From NCBI GenBank assembly GCA_036785705.1, contig JAWUZG010000001.1:806001-870000 (forward strand): a DNA stretch of 64,000 nt. The letters are read 5' to 3'. This stretch comes from Acanthornis magna. Taxonomy: Eukaryota > Chordata > Aves > Passeriformes > Acanthizidae. Position numbers and translations under genes: made by a program. Positions 12,993-25,635 of this stretch are shown piece by piece. A model generated the notes under the pieces. That model was not told where the DNA came from. It did not search any database and worked only from the letters and a program-made list of their open reading frames with translations. How positions within the stretch are numbered: the first letter of the stretch is position 1; the number at the start of each line of letters is the position of its first letter.

Positions 12993-13177
12993 AAAGAATG
13001 GTGCCCAGGTGAGTGTTTGGTTATTCAGTAAAGAATGGTGCCCAGGTGAGTGTTTGGTTATTCAATAAAGAATGGTGCCCAGGTGAGTGTTTGGTTATTC
13101 AGTAAAGAATGGTGTCCAGGTGAGTGTTTGGTTATTCAGTAAAGAATGGTGCCCAGGCGAGTCTTTGGTTATTCAGT
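12993..13177. repeat. 37-bp minisatellite, 5 tandem copies
   Basis: Copies start at 12993, 13030, 13067, 13104 and 13141 with very few differences. Each unit begins AAAGAATGGTG and ends TTATTCAGT (TTATTCAAT in copy 2). The first four copies contain CAGGTGAGTG, a perfect vertebrate 5' splice-site consensus on the plus strand. The fifth reads CAGGCGAGTC. Confidence 0.95.
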
Positions 13178-14909
13178 ATTTTCAGCAGTTGCCTGGATGA
13201 TGAAAACCAATTGGCAATGTCACACATGAAAAACTTAAATCTAACTGAACTGTACAGCACATGCAAAGAAATCCCTTGTTTCGTGCTGAGACAGTGAAGC
13301 CATGGATAGGAGGCTGCCCCTTCTTCTGGACACTGCACACTGAGGAAGAACATGGAGCAGCAGAAGACAGTTCTGAGGAAGGCAATGGGAATGACAAAAG
13401 GTCTAGAAAAACTTTTCTAAAAGAAAAGACTGAATAACTTGAAGCTGTGGGAGGAATGATGACGGAGAAGGGGACAAGATAAGAGCCTTAGCAGTGGTAG
13501 TGTTGGAGCTGATCTAGGCACAGACTAGATGAGCCCTCAAGTCTCCTTCCAGCACTAGAGTCTAGGGACTATCTTAAATTGGGCACATCCCCTTTATCAG
13601 AGGCATCTAAAATCAGGAGAGACGAATGTGAGCATGTTTTAATGCTCAGTTTGGCACATCACACTATTCCCATCCCGCCTTTGGCCCTTAAATTGCCAAG
13701 TGCACTTCCCACGGTTGAAGATCACCATTAGAAATCTTTCTGCTGCATGTCCAAAGGCACCTTTCTACATCTCCTTTACCTTCATGGGCTGGGTAGATCC
13801 TTCTGTTTTGGAAGGCACAGCTCAGTGCCTTCCTTTAGCTCAGTGAAAGCACAGTTAATCTTGGCTGTATGAATTTTGTTGAGTCAGCTCTGAATTTACC
13901 ACCTCATAGGAAGCTGATGTAGATGTTCCAAGAACTGGGGTGAAATTCTCTGCCACAGAAATTAAAAGCAAACAGTTGCATTTCAGTTCTCAGACCTTAA
14001 TCTAGTGCCTTACCCTGGGAGTGAAAAAAGACTTCTGAACTGGATGGATTTTGAGGATTCCTTATACAAATACAAAAAAGAAGAACTTCTAAATGCAAAT
14101 AGTAGTGGCAAATATTTAGAGAAGTTCTTCAGCTTGAGTAACTTGGAAATTTCTAGATCTAACCACTAACCAAGAAAAGCTGGTATTCAAGTGTGAAAAT
14201 TGGTGTGGAACTCAGGAAGCAGTACAAGGTGAGAAAAGGAAAAGCTGAGTAGAAAGCTCAGGATGCATTTTGCTTCAGCCAGGCTAAAGAAACAGAAAAT
14301 AATAGGAGTTTTTCCTTCTTGAGCAGAAATTATTAAAGCTGACCCTTTTATTCAGTGCAGAATAAGAGTTCATGCCTTGTTTCTTTGCTTCTAATGAGGC
14401 TCAGGACTCTGTCCAACATCTTTTTGATGAGTCCCAAATCCTCTTCTTACAGAATCAAGTGCAATCCTTCCAATTATTGTCAGAGTAACTCAGGCTGAGC
14501 TTTGTTACAAAAGTCACACCTGATGATTTGGGACAGAATTTTGAAATCATTATTTCCTGGGGTTGCTCTAGGATTTTCTCTGTAGGGCATTTTTCTAATG
14601 GACATTCATTGGTTCTCAAATACTGCAGTGACACTGCTCTTGAAGCGATTGTGGATGAGGCAAACTAAAATGGGACAATGAAGCATTAATGAGGGAGAAG
14701 CGATGTTCAGCAGAGCCAGACATTTGAAGACAGAAAATTTTGGGTGAGATATTAAATAAATAGCTCACTGGTGAATACACTTTCCATTGGGTCAGATCCC
14801 CATGGTCCATTGCAGTTAACCATGCATTTTCATTGACTGAGCACTCAATCAATGTACTCCACTTTGTACAGTGAAGGATGAGGTTGGGATGGAGATCCTG
14901 GGATTAGAA

Positions 14910-15260
14910 AATCATAGAATTATAGAGTCACAGAATGGTTTGGGTTGGAAAGGACTTTAAAGATCATCCAGTTTCAGCCCCTCTGTCATGGGTAAGGACA
15001 TCTTCCACTAGACCAGGTTACTCCAACCTGGCTTTGAACACTTCCAGGGATGGGGAGTCAACAGACTCTCTGGGAAACATGTTCTGGGGGCTCACCATCC
15101 CCACAGTAAAGAAATTCTTCTTAATATCTAACCCAACTCTACCCTCCTTTGGCTTAAGGACATTTCCCCTTGTCCTATCGCTCCATGCCCTTGTGAACAG
15201 TCCCTCCCCAGCCTTCTTGTGAGCCTCCTTTAGAAACTGGAGTGCTGCTCTAAGGTCTCC
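14910..15260 (-). mobile_element. CR1 LINE 3' fragment
   Basis: The plus strand shows the familiar antisense CR1 end: 'cacagaatggtttgggttgg' at 14929, then 'aaagatcatccagtt', 'cttccactagaccaggtt', 'aagaaattcttcttaatatc' and a block near 'ccccttgtcctatcgctcca'. It is a truncated, inactive copy. Confidence 0.9.
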
Positions 15261-18059
15261 CAACCATGAGTTGTTGATGATGTTTGAGGTACAAAGCTCT
15301 GAGTAACTCAACACGCCTACGGAGGATTTCAGAGCACTCCATATCTTTCTCCTGAGAGAGCTTGACTGCTGAGACAAGATGAGAAAAGAATTTTGGATCA
15401 ACAAGGTGGTTTCACCTTTCTCAGTTAATATGAGACATTGGTGTTGACAGAGACTTTTGAGTTAGTCACCTGTCTGCTGCCATGGTGAAAGGAGAAGCAG
15501 CCCAGATGACCTATTTTTGATGTCTGCATTGGGGTGAAATGAGCTCCACAGTGAAGTGGCTGTTTCTCTGCACTGGCTACGAACACACAAATGCTGCAGA
15601 TGTCACCTCTGGTTTGAGGATACCCACCAAACCTCCCCCATGGCATTCAACTGCAGCAACCTAACTCTGTCTGCTATAATGAGCCCCAAACATTGCCCTG
15701 CGTTGCCTTGGTGTCCATAACAGTCTCCCAGTGCTTGGAGATCTTGGCAAACACAACCTCCCTACCTCCAGGTTTAATCTCTTCAATCAGATGAGGTAGA
15801 AATTTGTCAAATGTCCTGGATCCAGACCCTGTCACAAACCCCACCATCTCCCTGGTTCTTGTGCACAGAATGCTGGAGCACAGTGGGTGTGGGGCTGAAT
15901 TCTGGACAACTTTGCTCTTGAAGGGTAATGCAATTAAAGGTGAAAGCAATGGACTGCAGCTGGAAAATCTGTAGTATGGAAAGGTTCAAGATATCCACAC
16001 CAGTCCTAACACTTGTTCTGCTCAGGGCCTCTGATGGTCAGTGCCTCTCTAGTGCTTGGGAGGAGAAAGAAAGAGGAAGGTGACCTAGACAGGATCAAGC
16101 TGAATGTAAAACATGCTGATGAAATGCAGAAGTTATTTCCATAAAGCAGTTCATATTTCATGCCCTGTAGCTGTTCTTCCAAGAAAACAGCAGCTATTTA
16201 TCAGGCTGTTCAGCACAAGTTCATTTACCCTGAGGAAGTTCTCCTCTGACCCTAAGGAATTAAACTGTCCACCCTTTACAGCCAGTCCTTATTTCGTCAC
16301 CTGCATCCATTCAGCTGAGGGAGCTGCCTGGTGATTGGCTTTGGAGGTTTCAGAGGAATCATTCAAGTGGGGCAAATGGCCTCAAACTTTCTCCCAGAGA
16401 TCAGGACAAAGCTCATTGTAACTTGAGAGCAGTCAGTGCTGAAAAAGGGTCCTCACCCCAAAATGCTGAGTTCAGACAGTGAGTGCAATTGTCTTTGAAT
16501 CTGATTGTATTTACAAACTGCATAAGATGTGAAACTTTGCTGGAGATCACCTTCATCCCACAGAATCCCATCATGTGTGGGATGATCTTGTACTTTGAAA
16601 GGGCATGGTGACACTGCAGGTAGGAAATCAGATAAAAAAACAACATGTGGGATCTTTTATATCTCTTCTGTTCATACACGCTCCCTCTTCTCTACTGATA
16701 CCTCTGATTACCACAGTGCAGCCCTTCTGAAATCCTGTCTGTTTTGATCACTGCATGTTGATAACCAAGGACAGCCCTATAGGACTCTGAAGAAAGCATT
16801 AAACAATCTTATAAGTTTAGGCTCTTTTCTAAGGTGAATTGTTCCTACGCCTAAATTTCTTTCTTTCTAACTCCCAGAAATCAACTTTTCCTCATGTTTG
16901 ACTTGCAACTACATCTTACTTTTAATATAGGGAATTATTAAATAAGTCTCTGAAAGAGAGAATATTTTGGGTAGAGGGATTCACATGGCCTCACATCACA
17001 CAGAGGCTGATGTCACTTGTTTTGAAGGAACAAAGAGAGGACAATTTCCAAGGCTGATTTACTTCCTATCAGCCAGACTGCCCCTCGCTCAGAACCCCTC
17101 ATGAACCACCTTCATTATATCTGTCACCTGCGTGATACAAAGAGTAGCACTCAAAAAACATCTCATTAGTCGTTTTCATGGTGAGTAAATGGAAAACCTG
17201 AAATATGTGATGTGACTAATAAAAATCAGACACTGAGCCTCCTCAGTTCGGAGTGTTTTTGTCAGGTCATTTAGAAGTGGAAAGTACTCCAGATGCTGTG
17301 CCAGATATGTGCAGTTCAGATGCTATAAAAGAACAGATAAAAGATAATTTGAAAAAAATAAATTATAATAGAATGATAGTATCTACCTGTTTGTCTGTTC
17401 AGTATTTAAAGAGTATCCACCAAGATTATTATATCTGTATCATCTCTTTTTAGTGGGATCAAGAAAATTCAAAATGAAATATTTGCACAAAGACATTAAA
17501 TGCACCCACTTTAATGCAACTGGGTTTGCATCCTGGGTGCTGTGGCATCCCAAATGTCCACGCACAGCCAAACCTCAGCTTCTCCTGCTCCCCAAAAAGT
17601 GACATTGTCTGAGCAGAGCTGCTGGCACTGACTGATTGTCACAAGCGTCGCCGTGAGCTCCCCATGGTGGCACAGCCTGGCTCTGCCCTTGGAATGCTCC
17701 ATCCCGGCACCATCCAGCTCCAGTGTGGAGCTTTGAAATGAGAAATCAGAACCGACAAATGTAAATGGAAAACAGAAGGGATAAGAGAGGCAGAGCTTCA
17801 TGAGAAGGACTTGCTGCCAAAGGCAACAAGTATCAGAAGGAGGAGCCCAGAGGAGACGGCTAAGAGAACCTCGTCCTAATTTTGGCTCCTCCACTAACTC
17901 CAAATGTGGATTGGGAAGTCACTTCCTTGCCTTTCCCCTTGCCCAACACCTGTAAATTCTTGCTTACAGTAAATTATCGATAAAAACTGCAGAGAAGTCT
18001 CTATGTTCTCCTGCTTGATGCCATGTGCAGTCTTTGAGCTAAAAAAGGACTTTGTATTA

Positions 18060-18430
18060 GAAACACAGAATCATTTGGATTTGCCGGGTCCTAAAGATCA
18101 TCTTGTTCAACCCCAAGCCATTGGCAGAGACACCTTCCACTACACCAAGCTGCTCCAAGTCCTGTCCAACTTGGCCTGGAACACTTCCAGTGATGGGGCA
18201 GCCACAGCTTCTCTGGGCAACCTGTGCCCAGAGAGAGAGCTCACTGCTCTCACAGTACAGAATTTCTTCCTAATATCCAATCTAACCCTGCTCTCTGTCA
18301 CTTTAAAGCCATTCCCCCTTGTCATGTCACTCCATGTCCTTGTCCAAAGTTTCTCTCCAGCTCTCTTGGAGACTGCTTAGGTACTGGAAGGTATCCTAAA
18401 CTCTCCCCACATCCTTCTCCAGGCTGAAGG
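18060..18430 (-). mobile_element. CR1 LINE 3' fragment
   Basis: Antisense CR1 blocks run from 'cacagaatcatttggatt' through 'aacacttccagtgatgggg', 'cttctctgggcaacctgtgc' and 'aatttcttcctaatatccaa' to 'cttctccaggctgaagg'. The open frames over it on both strands are shadows of the repeat. Confidence 0.9.
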
Positions 18431-20184
18431 ATCATTAAAAACATCTCCTCCTAATTCTGAATTCAGAAAACAACAGAGCAGAAGCTTAGTCAAAATGTTT
18501 CTACCTTACATTTAAAAAGAAAGAGAGAAAAGCTTCATTTGTTTTTGCTTCAGGAAGCTCTCTGCACCAACGGAGAAGAAAGTCCCTTTCTAAAATAACA
18601 AGAAATTCATTAGCACTTCTTGTACTTTTTTAAGGTCACCATTACAGATATTTTTGATAACACATCCTTTTACGCACATGTGGTCTGGTCTGATGGTGGA
18701 GATAACACTGTTTACCTGAAGAGTAGGTTTGGGGTGGGTTTTTTTAATGTCTTCCTTGTTTTTCAGGAACAGGAGGATGGATAATGCTCACACCTGGCCA
18801 TTGCCCATTTATGGTCAAGGTACTGGAATGAGCGTAAAAGGAAAAACAAGGCACATGGTGAAAATAGTCAGGCTGAAAAAGGTGAAAGCTCAGTGTTTAA
18901 TTTTCATCATTTGCCTTCCATGATACAGTGATCTGATCCATGGTGGGATCAGATCATTAAGGACCTTAGGAGACTCTATTTCTGCTCATTTTTTTTTAAG
19001 AAACAAGAGTTGACAGGATGGGCTACATTACCCATCAGTGTAGCTTAGCATCAGGCCCTTTTCAATAATCAGGGTAAAGTCTCTGGAGGAAGAGGTAAGA
19101 AATCCTACCTAGACAAATACAGAATAATCAGCATTTGTTCTTAATCTTGGTTTAACTTCCAGTGATTAGGTTGTTTTATAACGCATTTTTCTCTCTTGCA
19201 TGAACCATATTCTGAATAAACACACGTTTCTTGCTCCAGCAGCATCTTGTGAATTGTAGAATTACCAAAAACTTCAAGGCTCACAATTATTTCATTTTTT
19301 ATAAAATGAAAACTTTAAATAAAAATAAGTCCTGGGATATAAAGTGGAATATGGAAAGTGTCCCAGTAAATTAGGAAAGTGCTGTTCCATGGATTGTGTT
19401 CTAGAGATGGTTCACCAACTGGCTCCAGCCCATCCTTGAAAACATTGGGCACCTCAGTTTTAGAAAGCTAAGACTGGATGAGATTAATTACATTATAATT
19501 GTATAAGACAACATCCCTGAGTCCATATATCCAATATACATGGCCCTCTCGTGAGATGGAAAGTGTAACGTCTAAACAGCTGGAAAATGCTGCCTGGGGC
19601 TTGAGGAAGTTCTGAAGCTAAACCAGTCACATCCCTTAGACCAGACTGGTCAGGGATGAGGATGCTCTGGTGTTCTGTCTCTGCTTGCATCACACATCTC
19701 TGTGGCAGAGAGAAACTCGAAGGGTTGATGTGTAAGTCCTCTAGGACTACCCTAAACCAGCATTCCTTCATCCCACAGATTCTGAACATCTGCCTTAGCT
19801 CCAAAAATTCACCTGGAATATCAACGCCATTGGACATAGTTCAGGGCCCAGGATGCTGCACATGACCCACGTGGGAAGACATCCATTAAAAAAGACAGAC
19901 AAGACCATCTCCCAGCACAGAAGTCTGAATGTGTGGAAAACGAGCTGAATTTCTGTTTAAAAGCTGGCAATCCCTAATGGAGGAGAACTCCTTTTGACAG
20001 TTTTCCCAGAGGTCAGAGTGCTTGGAGAATAATCCAGAGCAAGTCTAGATGCTAAATCTTCTCCTTTATCTCTCTGGAGAAGTACAGCAAGTAACGAAGC
20101 CATAGAAATAATCACAGACTCATTAAATAATTCAGATTGGAAACATAAAGCTGGTTATGAGATCTCACCTGGATTTACTCTGTT

Positions 20185-20240
20185 GGAGCTTGCAAACCTC
20201 CAAGGATGGAGACTGCACAACCTCTCTGGGCAACCTGTAA
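20185..20240 (-). mobile_element. Short CR1 fragment
   Basis: The segment containing 'cctccaaggatggagactgc' and 'cctctctgggcaacctgt' matches the central block of the antisense CR1 3' end. It is only about 55 bp. Confidence 0.55.
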
Positions 20241-20743
20241 CTATCCATTAATGTTTTAGAGCCCATCAAGGTACTTGTAACACCAAATATTTCTGTTTAT
20301 GCCAAGAATGTCATGATAGCCATCACGACAGGACATCAGAGAATTCTCTTGGAACTTCAGGTTTTTGGACTCAGCTGTTTTGGACTGAAAACAGTCGTTC
20401 ATGAGAACTTGATACAAATCTTGAGCAAGCAGACGGGTAACCTCACCTCTCTCTGAATCATCAGAGCAGAGGCATTTCCAGAGCGATGTTGCTCCGCTCA
20501 GTAACAACCCACAGTTCTTAGAATTTAATCTCATATCCAGAACTTTATTTCAGCCCAAAAAGTGTACCTGTAAATATGGACAGAGCTTTCGTTAAGATGT
20601 CTGTAAAGCTGATTTTCTCCTTCTCTTCCAAGCCCTCCCTCACTGTTTGCCTTGGCCTCCAGTATCACTCTCAAAGTTACAAGCTTTAAAACTGATGACC
20701 AATGCAATGGAGGTTTAACACCCCCCATCCCCCTAATTTTCAT

Positions 20744-20815
20744 AAAATCACAGAATCATAGAATATTTTAATATGGAAGGGACACACAGGGATCATCGAG
20801 TCTAACTCCCAGCAA
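20744..20815 (-). mobile_element. Short CR1 3'-end fragment
   Basis: It contains 'cacagaatcatagaatattt', then 'ggaagggacacacagggatc' and 'atcgagtctaactccc'. This is the terminal CR1 end of a subfamily with the 'tcatcgagtccaactcc' variant. Confidence 0.65.
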
Positions 20816-22659
20816 AGGTTCTTGGCCCAGATCTTTGTAGGTCCCTTTCAACTCAGGATCTTCTAGGATTCTGAAATTACAATCCTCCTGAAATCCCTCC
20901 AATTTTGCAGGCAGTGGGATTTTCAGCACGTAAGAAACCTGCATTTTTGGCACAGAGATCCACTTTATGGCTAACACAGGGGAGTTCTGAATAATTTCTT
21001 ATCCAAATCCTTCCTCTAGCAGTGCAGCACAACCCTTTTTCCCCCTCTGTGATGGCAGACATTCCATCTGTACCAAGTCTAGTCATGTGTAATATTTTCA
21101 CTGTTATGTTTTTGACATTTTCTCACTTCTTCAAACAAGCTTGAGACAGTGGTGGTAGGACAAAATGGTCATTTCCTCATTTCAAGTATGTTCTTTTTCC
21201 CATGGCTGGCCAAACAAAAACACTCCCTGTGCAGTGTCAGAAGCAATGGAGTTTTCTTTAGTTGTCATCAAAAATATTGAAGTGTGTGTGTTGGAAACTT
21301 CATCTGTGATGAAATGTTTCTGTTCTGAGACATTTCTTACTCATTTTAGTTATGGAACTCAGCCAAAGTACAAAACTAGGTGAAAATGTGAAGCAAGTAA
21401 AAAGTAGGTGAAAAACCCCCAGAATTTTCTGGGGGTTTGGGTTATTCTATATATGGCAAAAAGGCATTCTTTCCTTCACTGCTTTCACAGTCACATCTTC
21501 AGCTGTTCTCTTAGCAGAAAAAAGAATATTTCAAATGCCTTTCTAACTGTTTTCAATTCTTTCAGGTTGCTACTCCTTGAAGTTTGGTTTGTTTTATTTT
21601 CAAGCCAGCAAACCTAAGCCAATCTTCCCAAGCCAGGATAAGTTTTCCCCTGGCACTTTCCTCTTCATATTTCATTTTGCCACGTGGGCAATACTGAAGA
21701 TCATTGGGAAAACAACAGTGATAAGCAAGCAAGTATTTTCTGGGGAAAGAAAATAAAGAAAATCAAATCCAGAAAGATTTGAGGGTGCTGCTAGAGCTAC
21801 CACAAAAGTGGTGTGTAGAAAGGTTGGTTCTCTGCTTGGGATCTCCACCATTGGCTGGAAATCATTATTTAATGGCATTTAACCACTTTTTCATCAGGTT
21901 GACATTGCTCTGATCAGCCCTGGTGTTTTGTTTTTGTGCCACGTGGCAGTCCCCACCATTTCCCACCTGTGTGCGTGGGAGCTGCTCCATCCTCCTGATC
22001 CTCAGAGCTTTTGAAGGCTGGTTTCCCACAACCACGACTGTCACCCCAAAAAACTCCAGTTAGGTTGCCATGCACTGCCCTCTAATGCCATTTTGGCAGA
22101 TTAGCAACCCTCACCCTCAGAGATCTGTACTGTAGTACAAATTATCCACATCCACCAAATCTGCTATCAATATTTTAGGGAAATGAGACATAAATGAGGC
22201 ATTTATAGGCTGTTTTTTTCCCCCAGCACTGCTTTATTTTACACATTCTTACAGATCACCATCAGGGAGAAAAATGAGAACTCCCTATTTACCTTTTCCA
22301 GACCATTTTGGGTGCTTGATGCTTTCATGGTCCCCTTCAGATGCCTCTTTTCACCCAATACATTTGAATTCTTTAAGTTCTTGTATTGCACTGTTGCTTC
22401 TTGGAGAGGATGAGATGCCCAGGAGTGCAGGTGGCCACTCAAAGGTGCATGTGCATGTTGGATTTATGAAAATATTTCCTCCTTTTTCAAGATTTTAATG
22501 CTTCCCAGCAGCCTGTTTGCTTTCCTGCTTCCTTCATAGCACTAAGTAGGCATTTCTGGAAAATTATCCCCAATGAATGCAGCATCTCTTTCCTTAATGG
22601 AAGCAGCTGATTTAGAGCAGCCGCTGTGTGTGTTTTGTCAGTGCTATTTTCTCTTGTGT

Positions 22660-22815
22660 GCATTGCTTTGCATTCATTAACACTGGATCCCATCTGCCAT
22701 CTCATCACCCAGCCAGTGCCATGCCATCCTTCTGCAACTTCTTGCTTTCAGCTTTTGGCTGATTACTCTGAATAAATCGGGATTTGCAGCAAATTTCATC
22801 ACCTTGGCTCTTCAC
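22660..22815 (-). mobile_element. Old CR1/L3-like LINE remnant
   Basis: Blocks such as 'ggatcccatctgccatctca', 'tcacccagccagt' and 'ctctgaataaat' followed by 'cagcaaatttcatcacc' match the pattern of ancient CR1/L3 elements shared by amniotes. Recognised from memory of the family pattern only. Confidence 0.4.
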
Positions 22816-23599
22816 CTTTTCCAGGTGGCCTGTCGGTACAATGTGGGGTCCCAATCAAAGGAGGTGGCTCTTCTTACAGTGGGAAAATCAGTTTATTCAC
22901 AGCTTTTTGGTCCTGCATGTAGTTAATCCCATCTCCATAATCTCCCTCAGCTACTCTCTGAAGCGTTCAGGAGACGCAGCTGCAGCAAACTCATCTCGAA
23001 ATGATGAGAAAATTGTAAAGTTGGGAGAAAAGAGCTGCAAGAAAAGGTACAGATAGAGCCACATGAGATAAGAAAGACATGGAAATCATTAATGGGATTC
23101 AAGAGGAAAAGCACCAACAGGGAAAAGTTTGAAATCTGAACGGAAAAAAATAAAAAGAGCTGGAAGATCAGACTGCAACAACTTTGAGAGCCTGTTGGAC
23201 GCACGGAGCAGGCCAGTGTTCCCCGACCTTTGCAGATGTAGCTGAAACGGAGATTTCAGCCACAATTATCCATCTTCAAGATGTGTAGTGTTGGGGATGT
23301 CCTCACCAATTTCTCCTCTATTTCCAGTCTGTCTGAGACCTCCAGACCTTGCAGCAGGGTGAGGTTTCCCTATCTGCCTGCAGCCTCCCCGAATTTAACG
23401 AGAAGGATTTTGCTGTCTCCTTTGCTCCTAAATGGGTGTGTACAAATACACTGGGGCTATTATTAAAAACAAGGATGGATCAGTTTTGATCCATGCCTAA
23501 TGCACTTTCCAGACTTAACCAAGCTGCTTCTCTGCGAGTTATCTGATTCATGGCTTTAATAGCTAGTTATTTACAGGTCTGATAATTTAGCCTTTACCC

Positions 23600-23790
23600 T
23601 CCCTATTATGATTTTTTCTTAGAAGGAACTGAAATCTCCTGTTGCTATCATGTTTTCCACCTTTTCAGACTCTAATCTCCTTTTAGTTTCTCCCAGCGAC
23701 TGTCATGCTGTGATATAGCTCTGTGACATTTCAATCCACAGTGATTTCTTTCATTACCTTTTGATGCAACTAATTATTTGATTCCTTCTT
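23600..23790 (-). mobile_element. Old CR1/L3-like LINE remnant
   Basis: The order 'actgaaatctcctgttgcta', 'tctaatctccttttagtttc' and 'atatagctctgtga' resembles the ancient L3/CR1 consensus in antisense. It is strongly diverged. Confidence 0.35.
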
Positions 23791-24767
23791 TTAACATAGG
23801 ATACCAGTTCTTTTCTCAGTGGGATTCTGACACCATAAAATTAGGGCCTTGGTGAATTTTTTTCTTCCACAAGGTTACAGATATGTGAATGATATCAATC
23901 CTTCCTTTTAAAAATGCAGGCATTGCTAAGGCAAGCAACCACAGGAAGATATTTGAGAGATCTTTCACTGTTATTATGAAAATAGATATATCTGTAAACA
24001 TGTTTAGAAAGATTGGGTTGCTAGAAAGCAGCGTAAGTAGGAGGGGAAGTAGCAACTTTATTTTATTTATTTTTTCAGCTAACCATGAGGAAATAAACTG
24101 CACAGTAGCACAGTCGGAAGCCGTGCTGGAGATAAAGACTTTCTGATTAATACAGAGATAGTGCTTGTAATATTTTGAGGTTGAGGTGCCAGATCTATCT
24201 GCTTCAGGGCTGGAGGTTGTGCTTAGCTTTGCAGACAGTCTTGCATGTTTATTTGCTTCATCACGTGGTGCAAGTGGCCATAATTCTTAGAAAACTCAGC
24301 TCATCTCTTTCACATGCTTGGTATGAGCTGGAGATACACTGCCTCAGTGTAAGTAAAAAAGAAAATCCATTTTTGCCACTGTCAAAAAGAAGATATTGAA
24401 TAACTAGTGCAAGATATTGGTGTGGGAAATTGGTATGGTTGGGTAAAATCCAGGCTCAGACAGACATGGAATTTTTGAGGTTTGCTTTAGAAAAGAAAAA
24501 TTATTTCTGCAGACCGAACCAGTCCACTTTAGGCCCAAATAAAAAAGAGTCTCATATCATTGTCTCAGTTTTTTCCCCTAAAATCTCAGGTGCCCTTGGT
24601 AAGTGGAAATGCTGAATGCCCACAGACACAGGTTACTCATTCAATATGCTACCATAGAGTTCTTAAGGAGACAGAATATAGAAAATTGTGATAGAACATG
24701 GAAGGAAAATAGCGTTGGGCATAAATAAAGTCCTGCCCTCGGCTCCTGCCGCTGGTCACCACAGAGA

Positions 24768-24930
24768 TCAGTGCCTGCCCCTCCTGCCCTCGGGACGATG
24801 CTGAAAACGCCAAGGAGGTTCCCCCTCAGCCTCCTCTCCTCCTGCTGAACAACCCAAGTGCCCCCAGCCGCTCCTCAGGGCTTCCCCTCCAGACCCTTCC
24901 CCATCCCCATGGCCTCCTTTGGACACTTTC
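24768..24930 (-). mobile_element. CR1 LINE fragment next to the RBM17 promoter
   Basis: The plus strand carries antisense CR1: 'cctcagcctcctctcctcct', 'ccgctcctcagggcttcccc', 'ccagacccttccccat' and 'ggcctcctttggacac'. It ends just before the RBM17 CpG island. Part of the 283-codon minus-strand frame here comes from this repeat. Confidence 0.75.
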
Positions 24931-24959
24931 AGTGATTCAGTAATTCTGTGGTTCCACCA

Positions 24960-25450
24960 AAGCTCAGAGCGCAGATTACCCCCGACGTGCGCCGTGAGAA
25001 CCGAAACGAACTTGGGCTTCTTATTCTTTGGGTAGGCAGCTTTTTTGCGACTGGGAGGGCAGCTGAGGTGGAGCCAGCATTCCGACCGCCTCCCTCCCTT
25101 TGGGGACCCCTCTCCCGGCGCTGTGCCGCCCCCGAGCCCCGCACTGCCCTCACGGGAGCTGCTCTGAGGGGCGACAATGGCGGCGGTGCCGCTGCCCCCT
25201 CCCTCCACCGGGCGGCGCTGGCGCTGGCGCTGGCGCAGTGCGCAGTGCGCAGGCGCGGCGCTTCCCGGCGTGCTCAGCGCCAGCTCATGGCGGCGGTGGC
25301 GCCGGGACGGGTGAGTGGTGCCTCTGGGCCCGGGCCCGGCCCCGGCTGGGGGGGAGGCGGCTGAGGGCTCCGCGGGGTGTGGAGAGGCACGGCAGGGCAA
25401 GGCAAGGCAAGGCAGGGCGGGTGTCCCATGCTCAGAGGCTCCTCGGAGGG
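24960..25450 (+). promoter_or_regulatory. RBM17: RBM17 CpG-island promoter
   Basis: CpG density rises sharply here compared with the AT-rich flanks. No TATA box is seen, as expected for a housekeeping splicing factor. Motifs near the inferred start are a YY1-like AATGGCGGC at 25176-25184, short GGCGCT repeats at 25214-25233, and an NRF1-like TGCGCAGGCGCG at 25246-25257 that is one mismatch from the usual palindromic consensus, preceded by TGCGCAGTGCGC at 25239-25250. The transcription start is probably between about 25,190 and 25,270. Confidence 0.75.
25190..25310 (+). other. RBM17: RBM17 exon 1 (5' UTR)
   Basis: The 3' boundary is set by GACGG followed by GTGAGT at 25311. The 5' boundary is only approximate. 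The exon contains an ATG at 25287 that opens an eight-codon frame reaching exactly to the splice junction; after splicing to exon 2 it reads one Phe and then TAA (26528-26530). Confidence 0.65.
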
Positions 25451-25462
25451 GTCTTGTCCTGT

Positions 25463-25476
25463 GGGGGGGGGGGGGG
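25463..25476 (+). repeat. G14 homopolymer
   Basis: Fourteen consecutive G residues are followed by AT and a run of six more Gs, about 150 bp into RBM17 intron 1. A G-quadruplex in the non-template strand is possible. Such runs are also prone to sequencing length errors. Confidence 0.85.
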
Positions 25477-25635
25477 ATGGGGGGTGGTTCAGGGCCTGCT
25501 TCGCCCCCTCGGTCTCCAGAGAGATGGATGTCGCAGCCCACCCTTCCTTTTATCGTGGGGACAGCCCCTGTGCCTCGCTCCCTTGTCCCTTCCCCGCGGG
25601 GACAGCGCCGTTCCTGCATTCATCCATACATCCAT

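Larger units (their letters stand above)
9301..24767. other. Intergenic region between IL2RA and RBM17
   Basis: The genes on either side are divergent. I found no supported exon in this 15-kb stretch; reading frames are short and lack splice and homology support. It holds CR1 fragments near 14.9, 18.1, 20.2 and 20.8 kb, older CR1/L3-like remnants near 22.7 and 23.6 kb, and a 37-bp minisatellite at 13.0-13.2 kb. Regulatory elements of IL2RA may be present but cannot be singled out by eye. Confidence 0.6.

Noticed and set aside
13420..13565. Possible sense CR1-like or LTR-like segment ('gatgagccctcaagtctcct')
   Set aside because: Only one short phrase resembles the CR1 end; too diverged to assign by eye.
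24768..25619. 283-codon minus-strand frame across the RBM17 promoter
   Set aside because: It runs through a CR1 fragment, a GC-rich CpG island and part of exon 1; it is stop-poor because of GC content.
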